Of a stretch of DNA of 64,000 nucleotides, positions 24,573-32,552 are shown in pieces. The notes below the pieces were generated by a model. That model was not told where the DNA came from. It worked only from the letters and a program-made list of their open reading frames with translations, and made no database searches. Positions within the stretch are counted from its first letter, which is position 1. Every line of letters begins with the position of its first letter. A program made the translations under genes and the position numbers. This stretch comes from Halobacillus halophilus DSM 2266. GTDB lineage: Bacteria > Bacillota > Bacilli > Bacillales > Halobacillaceae. The DNA lies in assembly GCF_000284515.1 (NCBI RefSeq), contig NC_017668.1:3348001-3412000 (forward strand), given 5' to 3'.

Positions 24573-27191
24573 TTATAGTTCGTCACTCAGGAGTTTTGCC
24601 ATGATGACGGCAAACTCGGAACGCTTAATCGCTTGATTAGGACGATAGGTACCGTCCGGAAAGCCTGTAATCACGTCATTTGCTGTGAGTGTATCAATAT
24701 AAGAGGCGGCCCAGGAACCCGCTTTTACATCCGGGAAGCTGCTGGCACTCTCCCCGGTTAAATCGTAGGCGCGCACAACAAGTGTTGCCATCTCCGCTCG
24801 CGTCAATGTGCTGTTCGGGTGGAATGTGCCGTCTTCATAACCCGACAGTATTCCAGCCTCGGCAAGCGCTCCAATATATTCTGATCCCCAGTGACGGCTG
24901 GGCACATCAGGAAAGTCCGCTTCCTTGAGAGGAAGGTCCAGTTCGCGGGCAATCATCGTAGCCGCTCCCGCACGGGTAATCGCATCGTGGAAACCAAAGG
25001 TGCCGTCCGGATACCCCGTCATCAGGTTTTCCCTGGACAGGTAGCTGACATAAGGTTCGGCCCACGTGCCCGTAACATCCGGGAACGTTTTTTCGTTATA
25101 TTCCATACTTAAAACATAGTTTTCGTTGCGGTCGGCTTCTCCGGTCCCGTTCTCAACCATCAGATAATGAGGGCCGCGCGTGATCCCTTCGATGGTGGCG
25201 GTATGATAGGTTACGCCGTCCTGCTCGAATTGCTGAATCGCCGCCGCTTCTAACGTCTGCCTATTTCCTTCCTGATCATAAGCTGTGACTGTCAACTCCG
25301 GATCGATGTGAGAGGCGTCCGCGCCAGAAGCAAGAGTCACATCGACGCTCCCTGAATAAGGGAAATCCACTTGATAGTAATCCAGATCGTTCAGGTCAAA
25401 CGTGCCGACTGCTGCCTGATCATAGGAGAGTTGGGTGGCGGACGAGACCTTCTCATTCGGCTCCTGTTCATAAACGACTTCGTCTTTGTTCGGATGGTCC
25501 GGCCAATTGACTTCCATGACGTACGGTTCATCGGACCAGTGGTTGTAGTATTCATACACCATCACCTTGTACATGCCGGGGCTTGCTTCAAAGGTGAACG
25601 ATTCGCCGCTTCCTTTCCACTCCCCATCAAAAACCTGGCGTTCACCATAACGGTTGTAGACGGCGACGACGAGATCTTCATTGTCCGATCGGCTGGTTAC
25701 ATCGACGCTCACCGTGGTGGGATGATCCACGCGGAAATCATACCAGTCGGAGTCGTTCGGCGTGTCGAGATTTTCCCGCTTCCGCTGGCCTTTTTCCAAG
25801 TGGAAGGAGCTTTCTCGTTTGTCGCTGACATCATCGTTTAAATCGACGGCTGCTGAGGTGATGACTTCATACCCATCGGGAATGCCGTATCCATACTCTT
25901 CCTCCCATCTGCTTCCGTTGGGGGTTTCGACATGTTTTTCCATGGCCCATTCGATTTCAGCCGGATTCCAGCCGGGGTTCTCCCCTTTTATCATAGCGGC
26001 AAGTCCGGAGACGAGCGGAGCTGAGAAGGATGTCCCGCTCATACTGGTGTAGCCGCCCAGATAAGACGTGCTGGTCAGAAAAACGCCGGGGGCTGCTAAA
26101 TCAATCCAGGTCCCGTAATTGGAAAACGCAGCCGGGTAACCGGAGCGCTCCGTGGCTGCTACACTGATGACCGGATAATAGGAAGCTGGATAAGCGGCAT
26201 CCCGGATTCCATCATTGGACGCTGCAGCAACAAGAACGATCCCTTCATTATAGGCTTTCCATAGCGCGCGTTCTTCGGCAGCGGACTTATGATAAGCTCC
26301 AAAGCTCATGTTAATGACGTCCACTCCCTGATCGATCGCGTAGTAAATGCCGGATAACACGTCAGAATCACTGAACCTCGCTTCATCGTTCCCTACTTTG
26401 ACGGGAAGAATTTTCGTATCCGGAGCAAGGCCTGCAATTCCCCGGTCATTGAAATTCGCCGCGATCAATCCGGCGATATGCGTGCCATGACCGTGATTGT
26501 CATTCGGATTTGAGTCATTATTCACAAAATCATAACCTGGCAGGACGACACCCTGAAGGTCTTCATGATCCTTGTAGACGCCGGTATCCAGCACCGCAAC
26601 GGTGGTATCGGAAGAACCTCGCGTCACATTCCAGGCCTTTTCCATGTTCATGTCATCGTACTGATACTGTCCTGAATACTTGGGATCAGAAGGAACGTAG
26701 GATGATTCACTTATGTAGTCCGGGTCGGCTGTAAGTACGGCCGGGTCTTCGTTTAATTGCTGCAGCACATGGTGATAATCCGCGCCTTCCTCTACTTCAA
26801 GCAGGAGGAAGTTATGCCGCTTGAGCGCTTCGGATAGAGGCTCTTCGTTTACTTCATACTTTTGTGGTGAAAACGATGAGGACTCCTTCACTTGAATTAA
26901 GATGCCGCGGTTATGTACATCTTTCAGATCAACCTCTTCGACTTGCTTGGATTTTTTGGAGCTCTCTTTCTTATGTACTTGTTTGACGGGTCTGTCGTCC
27001 TTTTTGAAAGAAGATCCCTCTTCCGGTTTGGAAGTCTGTGCTTCTTTTTTCGTGATCTCCTCTACAGGAATCTGCTTCATTCTTTCTTCTGCCTGGACCG
27101 AAGATGATGGAGCTATACCTGTGAGCGTCGGGGCCACAAGGGTCAGGCTGATCATCACCGATGTAATGGAATACCTGGTGCGTTTCTTCAT
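24573..27191 (-). CDS. S8 subtilisin-like protease with PPC-type domains and three SLH domains
   Basis: 872 residues. Signal peptide about 1-34, a Lys/Glu-rich linker (50-90), a propeptide (about 95-165), and an S8 domain with D202 (VLDTG), H235 (HGHGTH) and S388 (GTSFSAP). Two beta-sandwich segments follow that resemble bacterial pre-peptidase C-terminal (PPC) domains, each containing the pattern 'DLDYYQVDF' or 'DSDWYDFRV'. Three SLH domains cover about 703-872. The ATG follows AGGAGG at 6 bases. It should be exported and tethered to the wall polymer. The catalytic Ser motif is GTSFSAPL rather than the commoner GTSMAAPH. An ATGTTACAA motif lies in its promoter region (about 27230). Confidence 0.92.
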   Translation of the reverse strand: MKKRTRYSITSVMISLTLVAPTLTGIAPSSSVQAEERMKQIPVEEITKKEAQTSKPEEGSSFKKDDRPVKQVHKKESSKKSKQVEEVDLKDVHNRGILIQVKESSSFSPQKYEVNEEPLSEALKRHNFLLLEVEEGADYHHVLQQLNEDPAVLTADPDYISESSYVPSDPKYSGQYQYDDMNMEKAWNVTRGSSDTTVAVLDTGVYKDHEDLQGVVLPGYDFVNNDSNPNDNHGHGTHIAGLIAANFNDRGIAGLAPDTKILPVKVGNDEARFSDSDVLSGIYYAIDQGVDVINMSFGAYHKSAAEERALWKAYNEGIVLVAAASNDGIRDAAYPASYYPVISVAATERSGYPAAFSNYGTWIDLAAPGVFLTSTSYLGGYTSMSGTSFSAPLVSGLAAMIKGENPGWNPAEIEWAMEKHVETPNGSRWEEEYGYGIPDGYEVITSAAVDLNDDVSDKRESSFHLEKGQRKRENLDTPNDSDWYDFRVDHPTTVSVDVTSRSDNEDLVVAVYNRYGERQVFDGEWKGSGESFTFEASPGMYKVMVYEYYNHWSDEPYVMEVNWPDHPNKDEVVYEQEPNEKVSSATQLSYDQAAVGTFDLNDLDYYQVDFPYSGSVDVTLASGADASHIDPELTVTAYDQEGNRQTLEAAAIQQFEQDGVTYHTATIEGITRGPHYLMVENGTGEADRNENYVLSMEYNEKTFPDVTGTWAEPYVSYLSRENLMTGYPDGTFGFHDAITRAGAATMIARELDLPLKEADFPDVPSRHWGSEYIGALAEAGILSGYEDGTFHPNSTLTRAEMATLVVRAYDLTGESASSFPDVKAGSWAASYIDTLTANDVITGFPDGTYRPNQAIKRSEFAVIMAKLLSDEL

Positions 27192-27295
27192 ATAATACCT
27201 CCTACTAATCTATCAATATTCGTAACCTGATTGTAACATTAAAGGGATAATAAAGAATATAGTCCCAGAAGAAACCACAACGAATTACCCCGCAC

Positions 27296-27367
27296 CTGCC
27301 AATTTCCACCTCCTTCCACCTCAGGTCTCCCAGGAACTGGGAGACCTGAGGTGGGTATATTTGGCAG
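27296..27367. repeat. Perfect palindrome 1 upstream of the MBL-SLH gene
   Basis: An 18-base arm at 27316-27333 (CCACCTCAGGTCTCCCAG) is followed by GAA and its exact reverse complement at 27337-27354. An outer 7-base pair CTGCCAA/TTGGCAG (27296-27302 and 27361-27367) extends the structure. It shares sequence with the palindrome at 29325-29369. Confidence 0.9.
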
Positions 27368-27439
27368 TTTTGTTACAAACCCTTTTCAATAGACTAGATT
27401 CCTAGTATGGTAAGACTAAACAACTAGGAGGTACGCCTA

Positions 27440-29056
27440 ATGAGAAATTGGATGACGTTTCTAGCTGCTTTCCTTTTGGTTACAGCTTTAACGACGCAGC
27501 CCGCACAGGCGGAAGATGCTTTCCGCGACCTGGATCAAACGCCGTGGGCGAAAGAAGAAATTACGTATTTAAGTAATGAAGGGATTATTAATGGGTACGG
27601 GAACGGATACTTCGGTCCCCGGGATCCGATCACTCGTGCACAGGCCGCGATGATGCTCGTCAACGACTTGTACCCGAATGCTGAAGCTCAGGAAGACCCC
27701 GGATTTCATGATTTAAGCAGCGACAGTATTTACTATAATGCAATCGCTGTAGCGGCACAAAAAGGGTTAGTGTCCGGCTACCCGGATGGAACGTACAAAC
27801 CAGACGCTTATATTAAGCGGAATGAAGCTGCCTTTTTAATAGATCGTGCTTATAACGTAAAACGAAATTATGGGGAAAATGTCTTTTTCTCAGATCTTGG
27901 TGATAACTGGTCGACCGGTGCTATTAAAGACCTGGCGTCTCAGGGCATCATTAATGGTTATACAGACGGCACGTTCCGCCCTGATCAATCCATAAACCGT
28001 GCTGAATTTTCGGTCGTTCTATCCTATACCGTGAACAAAAACCTTCGTCCTCTCGATGATATGACCGTTCACTTCATCGATGTCGGCCAAGGGGACAGCA
28101 CCCTTCTTGAAACGCCATCCGGCCAAACAATTCTGATCGATGGCGGACGTAAATCAGCGGGAGAAGAAGTGGTGGATTACTTAGCCTCTGCCGGAATCGA
28201 CACAATTGATTTAATGGTTGCTACTCACCCGGACGCTGATCACATCGGCGGTTTGATCGATGTGCTGGAAACGATGGACGTTAAGCAAGTGCTCGATAGC
28301 GGCAAGGAACATACAACGGATACGTACATGGACTATCTGGACTTGATCGACGAGAAAGATATTCCTTTTGATACAGCTTACGAAGGCGAAGTCCTATCCT
28401 ATGAAGACATGAGTATGAAAGTGATGAACAGCAAAGAGTCTTCCAGTGATAACAACGAATCCTCGATTGTGTTAAAGGTCACTCACGGAGAAGTTGATTT
28501 CTTATTAACCGGCGACGCTACCGTTGAGAATGAGGAAGAAATGCTCCCTGCTTACAATGTAGAAGCTGAAATATTGAAAGTGGGGCACCATGGTGCTTCA
28601 ACGTCCACTTCGGATGAATTTGTGGATGAAGTACAGCCTGAAGTGGGTATCTTATCCTATGGAGAGAACTCTTACGGCCATCCGGACTCTGAAGTGGTGA
28701 ACCGTTTGTGGGAGGCGGACGTTGATCTTTACTCCACGTGTGACGAAGGAGACATTACGATCACCTCCACTGGAAACAACTATGACGTAAGTGCTTCGAT
28801 CTTCGATGGCAGCGATCCTTGTATAGCCGAACAGGATAATGGCGATAATGATGGGGAAAACCCTGGATTAATTAACGTGAATACAGCAAGCTATGAGGAG
28901 CTGCAGGAGGTTAGCGGCATCGGTACAACTATTGCCGGGAATATCATCGACTATCGTGAAACGTACGGTGATTTCCAAACCTATGAAGAGCTGCTCAACG
29001 TGAGTTATATCGGAGAAGCTACGCTTGAAGAAATCAAGCCGCAAATTACACTTTGA
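27440..29056 (+). CDS. SLH-anchored metallo-beta-lactamase-fold hydrolase with C-terminal helix-hairpin-helix
   Basis: 538 residues: signal peptide 1-24 (AQA-ED), three SLH domains (about 27-200), a metallo-beta-lactamase domain (about 207-460) with metal ligands in HPDADH (263-268) and HH (383-384), and a ComEA-type helix-hairpin-helix module at about 478-538 (VNTASYEELQEVSGIGTTIA at its start). The catalytic part resembles the C-terminal MBL domain of the DNA-uptake protein ComEC, and the HhH resembles the DNA-binding end of ComEA. A wall-attached nuclease or nucleic-acid phosphodiesterase is the natural inference. It is followed after 12 bases by a DUF3006 gene, a common partner. The ATG has AGGAGGT at 7 bases. 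Confidence 0.9.
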   Translation: MRNWMTFLAAFLLVTALTTQPAQAEDAFRDLDQTPWAKEEITYLSNEGIINGYGNGYFGPRDPITRAQAAMMLVNDLYPNAEAQEDPGFHDLSSDSIYYNAIAVAAQKGLVSGYPDGTYKPDAYIKRNEAAFLIDRAYNVKRNYGENVFFSDLGDNWSTGAIKDLASQGIINGYTDGTFRPDQSINRAEFSVVLSYTVNKNLRPLDDMTVHFIDVGQGDSTLLETPSGQTILIDGGRKSAGEEVVDYLASAGIDTIDLMVATHPDADHIGGLIDVLETMDVKQVLDSGKEHTTDTYMDYLDLIDEKDIPFDTAYEGEVLSYEDMSMKVMNSKESSSDNNESSIVLKVTHGEVDFLLTGDATVENEEEMLPAYNVEAEILKVGHHGASTSTSDEFVDEVQPEVGILSYGENSYGHPDSEVVNRLWEADVDLYSTCDEGDITITSTGNNYDVSASIFDGSDPCIAEQDNGDNDGENPGLINVNTASYEELQEVSGIGTTIAGNIIDYRETYGDFQTYEELLNVSYIGEATLEEIKPQITL

Positions 29057-29068
29057 GGTGAATGATCT

Positions 29069-29314
29069 ATGCGTTATACCATCGATCGTTTTGAAAACGG
29101 GAAAGCCGTGCTCTTAGAAAAAGGAAACGAATTTAACGAGAAACTGATTCCTATCGAACGAATGCCTTCTCACGCCAAAGAAGGAGATCTAGTAGAACCC
29201 GCCGATCTCGGGCATGGCAAGGACTATCAAGTGCTTGAACAGGAAACAGCCGAACGCCGCAAACAAGCCAAAGAAAAATTAGAAAAACTAAAGAAAAAAA
29301 ACAAAAAGAAATAA
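29069..29314 (+). CDS. DUF3006 family protein
   Basis: 81 residues, cytoplasmic, ending in a very lysine-rich tail. The pattern YTIDRFENGKAVLLE at the N-terminus, followed by IPIERMPSHAKEGDLVE, is typical of DUF3006, a small beta-barrel-like family of unknown function. It is often encoded directly behind MBL-fold hydrolases, as here (12-base spacing, shared transcript). Function is not known. Confidence 0.88.
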   Translation: MRYTIDRFENGKAVLLEKGNEFNEKLIPIERMPSHAKEGDLVEPADLGHGKDYQVLEQETAERRKQAKEKLEKLKKKNKKK

Positions 29315-29324
29315 CCGGTAAATC

Positions 29325-29369
29325 CTTCCACCTCAGGTCATCCAGAATCTGGATGACCTGAGGTGGAAG
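29325..29369. repeat. Perfect palindrome 2 downstream of the DUF3006 gene
   Basis: A 21-base arm at 29325-29345, loop AAT, and the exact complement at 29349-29369. It is the sister of palindrome 1: the 18 inner positions are identical except for two, and those two change on both arms so that pairing is kept. It could terminate the MBL-DUF3006 transcript, but the T-run is short and a better terminator follows. Confidence 0.9.
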
Positions 29370-29390
29370 TTTATAACAATACCCAACAAG

Positions 29391-29433
29391 AAAAACCCGT
29401 AACGATCGCTTGCTGTGATCGTTACGGGTTTTT
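29391..29433. terminator. Bidirectional terminator
   Basis: AAAAACCCGTAACGATC / GATCGTTACGGGTTTTT with a 9-base loop between converging genes. Confidence 0.9.
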
Positions 29434-29455
29434 GGTTTATTCTATTTCCTTATGA

Positions 29456-31666
29456 TCAGTCACTGTCGTTATCGTCATTGTTCTCATCTACGATACGATT
29501 TTCGGTAGTAGGTGTGACCGTGCCTTGTTCAGCTACGTAGTCTCTGAATACTTCCCAGTCGGAAAGACCCAGATCTGTTACGTCGCCATCATCATACGCC
29601 TGAGCAAATACGTCGTAGCCATCGCCGCCTTTAGCTGTGAAGGCGTTGGTTGCGATCGTGTACATATCACCATCGTTCAATGTCTCCCAGGAACCGTCCT
29701 GATTTACTTTCACTTCCTGTACGCGATTGCCAGTATTTTTCGAGCTGTCATACGTGAAGTTCAATCCGGATACTTGCAGGAATCCGCCGTTTTCTTCTGG
29801 TACCTGACCTACACTGCGCTCAAGAGCTGTCTTAATTTCTGCTCCTGTTAATTCCATCGTAGCTAGTGTATTACCAAAAGGCATCACGGTTAGAATTTCA
29901 CCAAGCGTAATTGGCCCCTTGTCAATGGAAGTACGGATCCCGCCGCTGTTTTGGAAGGCCGCTACAACATCTTCGTTGTATTCCTTCGCTTTATCAAGCA
30001 TTCCATCCGCAATCAGATCGCCTAGTGCCGTCTCGCTGTTACGGACACTTACCGTTCCGCCGTCACCCAGACGCGGATTCGGGAATGCTTCGGCTGCTAC
30101 TCCTCCACTTTCTTCGTTCTTAAGATCTTCTATGTCATCTGAGTATTTCTTCAGGGCTTCTGCCGCTTCTGGATCTGCTTCTTTCTCAGAAACATCAATC
30201 AGATCGCTAGAGTAATCCGTTACCACACCGTCTTCATCAAATTCAACATCCAGCGTCCCCAGGTTTCCTCCGTACTGACCAGCTTGTACGATAATCGTCG
30301 GATCTTTCGGATCGCCGTTTTCATCCGTCGTTACTTCTACAGCTTCATCTAAGCTGGTGTGGCTGTGTCCGCCGACAATAATATCGATGCCTTCCACTTC
30401 AGCCAGCAGCTGATCATTGTCATAAGCAGGATTGTCATTGAAACCAAGGTGCGTAAGCGCGATTACTTTGTCTACACCTAAAGCTTCCAGAGCTCTTACA
30501 CGCTCTTCCGCCGTTTGAATGTAGTTATCAAATGTAATATCTTCAGGGCTTGAAATGTCCGCTGTTTCCGCAGTTGTTAAACCGAAGATTCCGACTTCTT
30601 CCCCGTCAATCTCTTTCACAAGGCTGTTGTAGATCTCACCATTTCGTGGATACTTACTGATGTAGCTGTTATACAGCCCTTTCATATTCTCATCTTGAGA
30701 AAAATTAACATTCGAGCTGACAAACGGGAATTCAGCTCCTTCTACAAACTCAGCAAGGGCCTGGTGGCCTTCCGTGGAGGAACCAAGATCGAACTCGTGG
30801 TTGCCGAAAGTCATCGCATCATAGTCCATCATGTTCATAAATTCCAGATCCGCCTGGCCTTTAAACTCATTAAAATAGAGCGTACCAGAGAACACGTCTC
30901 CTGCATCCAGCAGCAGTGCATCCGGATTTTCAGCGCGTACTTCTTCAACGGCAGTAACGCGTTTCGCTACATCATCTAAGTGACCATGCGTGTCGTTGGT
31001 GTGCATAAGCGAAAGATCGAAATCCGATGGCTTCGGCAGTTTTGAACCGAATTCATAGTCTGTATTCGCTAGAAGCCAGGCAAAATCTCCGCGCTTCACA
31101 TCAGCATCGGAACCGAAATGGTTTTCATCCTGTCCTACAATTAAACCATTGGCATAAAGCGTTTCAATCGCTGTTTCGTACCAATCGCCTTCCTCAACAT
31201 CCTCAAATGGATGGCCGGCATCTACAGGTTCGATTTCATAGGCTTCCATAATAATCTGAGCAAATTCAGCGCGGGACATTTTTGCTTGCGGAGCAAAGGT
31301 GCCATCGTCCATCCCGTGAATAATACCAGATTCGTGAAGGGCATTGACCGCATCCGCATACCAGTGGTCCTGATCAACGTCTGGATAAGGAGCAGGATCG
31401 GCATTCAAATTCAGATCAAGAATTTTGGCAAGCATGAGAGAAGCTTCCGCACGCGTAACGGAGTTACCTAAACGGAATGTCCCATCTTCATACCCCTTTA
31501 CAACGCCGGCCTCTGCCAACTGGTGAATGACTTCGTAATAAGGGTGGTCTTCCTGAACATCCGGGAATGTTTCTTCTGCGGAAATACTGACAGCTGGAGT
31601 TAGAGCGGACGCCACTAGAGCGGCTCCCATGGAAGATACAACAAACTTGCTATGTAGCTTTTTCAT
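29456..31666 (-). CDS. SLH-anchored 5'-nucleotidase / 2',3'-cyclic phosphodiesterase
   Basis: 736 residues: signal peptide about 1-31, three SLH domains (about 33-200), a calcineurin-like metallophosphoesterase domain (about 216-450) with HTNDTHGH (222-229), GD (256-257), GNHE (288-291) and GGHSH (432-436), and a 5'-nucleotidase C-terminal substrate domain (about 515-710) with the NSGGIR and PFGNTL motifs. This UshA/YfkN-like enzyme removes phosphate from extracellular nucleotides so the nucleoside can be taken up. It converges with the MBL-HhH gene, which could supply nucleotides by degrading DNA. The start has AAGGAGG 12 bases upstream, somewhat far. Confidence 0.94.
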   Translation of the reverse strand: MKKLHSKFVVSSMGAALVASALTPAVSISAEETFPDVQEDHPYYEVIHQLAEAGVVKGYEDGTFRLGNSVTRAEASLMLAKILDLNLNADPAPYPDVDQDHWYADAVNALHESGIIHGMDDGTFAPQAKMSRAEFAQIIMEAYEIEPVDAGHPFEDVEEGDWYETAIETLYANGLIVGQDENHFGSDADVKRGDFAWLLANTDYEFGSKLPKPSDFDLSLMHTNDTHGHLDDVAKRVTAVEEVRAENPDALLLDAGDVFSGTLYFNEFKGQADLEFMNMMDYDAMTFGNHEFDLGSSTEGHQALAEFVEGAEFPFVSSNVNFSQDENMKGLYNSYISKYPRNGEIYNSLVKEIDGEEVGIFGLTTAETADISSPEDITFDNYIQTAEERVRALEALGVDKVIALTHLGFNDNPAYDNDQLLAEVEGIDIIVGGHSHTSLDEAVEVTTDENGDPKDPTIIVQAGQYGGNLGTLDVEFDEDGVVTDYSSDLIDVSEKEADPEAAEALKKYSDDIEDLKNEESGGVAAEAFPNPRLGDGGTVSVRNSETALGDLIADGMLDKAKEYNEDVVAAFQNSGGIRTSIDKGPITLGEILTVMPFGNTLATMELTGAEIKTALERSVGQVPEENGGFLQVSGLNFTYDSSKNTGNRVQEVKVNQDGSWETLNDGDMYTIATNAFTAKGGDGYDVFAQAYDDGDVTDLGLSDWEVFRDYVAEQGTVTPTTENRIVDENNDDNDSD

Positions 31667-31941
31667 TTTTATAAAATTCCTCCTTCAATTTATGAATCTG
31701 GCTTTCTATTTTATGACCGTGGCAAATAGGATGTATGTACTCTACTTTCCTCCTCCATTTTATAAAAAGCCTACACTATAAATCTTACACGATTGTCCAT
31801 AAAATTCCTCTAAAATCTTAAAATTTTACAATTTTTTTACCGGAACTCAAGAAAGATTGTTATTTTTTAAGATTATAAATATTATCTCTCCAAGATTATT
31901 AGGGAAGTGGAGCTGTTGATTTCTCATAATAGGCTTATTAC
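31667..31941. other. Leader of the 5'-nucleotidase gene
   Basis: 275 AT-rich bases holding the nucleotidase promoter region (minus strand). I see an AATTGTAAAATTTT stretch near 31820 but no convincing -35/-10 pair. Repeat copy A follows directly, so the gene-free stretch between the two genes is nearly 900 bases in all. Confidence 0.5.
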
Positions 31942-32473
31942 GCAATAGGGCAGGTTAGTTGAATACTCAGCTTCGAGATATTGGATGGAAAAGGGGCTCC
32001 AGGGAAGGGCTCGCTTTCCGTGGGCATGTGGTGAGCTTCCTCAGGCTACGCCTTCCGGGATCTCACCGATCATGTTCATCCCACAGGAGTCTTCACCGTT
32101 CCCTTCCGCCCCTTTGCGATCATGGAGCGCTCGAAATCCTTTACGTATATACTCCATCTGAGGAAGAACGGCCTACGTTAAATTCCGAGTCTGTCCAAAG
32201 GGTAAAGCCCGTTATAGAAGCATTTTAGACAATTTTAGTTTCCCCGTTTCTCCTATTAGCAGGGTCCGTTCACAAGAAAACGATGGGTTGGTGGGGAAAT
32301 GGCGAGACTCCCGTGGGAGAAGGAACTAGGTGAGATCCCGCAGGGAGTGAAACGAGCGAGGAAGCTCACCGTTCCCCCATAGGAAAGCGAGTTATTTCCC
32401 CACCAGCCCTCCTCCATTTAACGTAAAGGACCCAATTGTCTCGAAACTGAGTCTTCCAGTATCGGGAGCTTAT
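31942..32473 (+). repeat. Long structured interspersed repeat, copy A
   Basis: About 530 bases. Left end CAATAGGGCAGGTTAG with ACTCAGCTTCGAGATA; right end TCTCGAAACTGAGTCTTC then CAGTATCGGGAGCTTATC. Inner hairpin arm 1 (about 31995-32110) carries CGCTTTCC and GATCATGTTCATCC. Inner arm 2 (about 32290-32400) runs from GGTGGGGAAATGGCGAGACTC to GGAAAGCGAGTTATTTCC and is flanked by GGGTCCGTT/AAGGACCC. It lies between the start of the nucleotidase gene and the end of the third protease gene. Non-coding; short frames inside are incidental. Confidence 0.88.
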
Positions 32474-32485
32474 CTTTAACACAGC

Positions 32486-32524
32486 AAAAAACCCTGAAAC
32501 CTATTAGGAAGGCTTCAGGGTTTT
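32486..32524 (-). terminator. Terminator of the third SLH protease gene
   Basis: AAAACCCTGAA / TTCAGGGTTTT around a 15-base loop, with T-rich sequence on the minus strand. Confidence 0.85.
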
Positions 32525-32552
32525 CTACTTTATACACTCGTAATCTAGCAAA

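Noticed and set aside
25371-25841. 156-codon plus-strand frame inside the second SLH protease gene
   Set aside because: Antisense shadow; the protease reading frame has intact catalytic and SLH motifs.
31959-32228. 89-codon frame within repeat copy A (similar frames in copies D and E)
   Set aside because: The sequence is a structured non-coding repeat; the frames are not conserved between copies.
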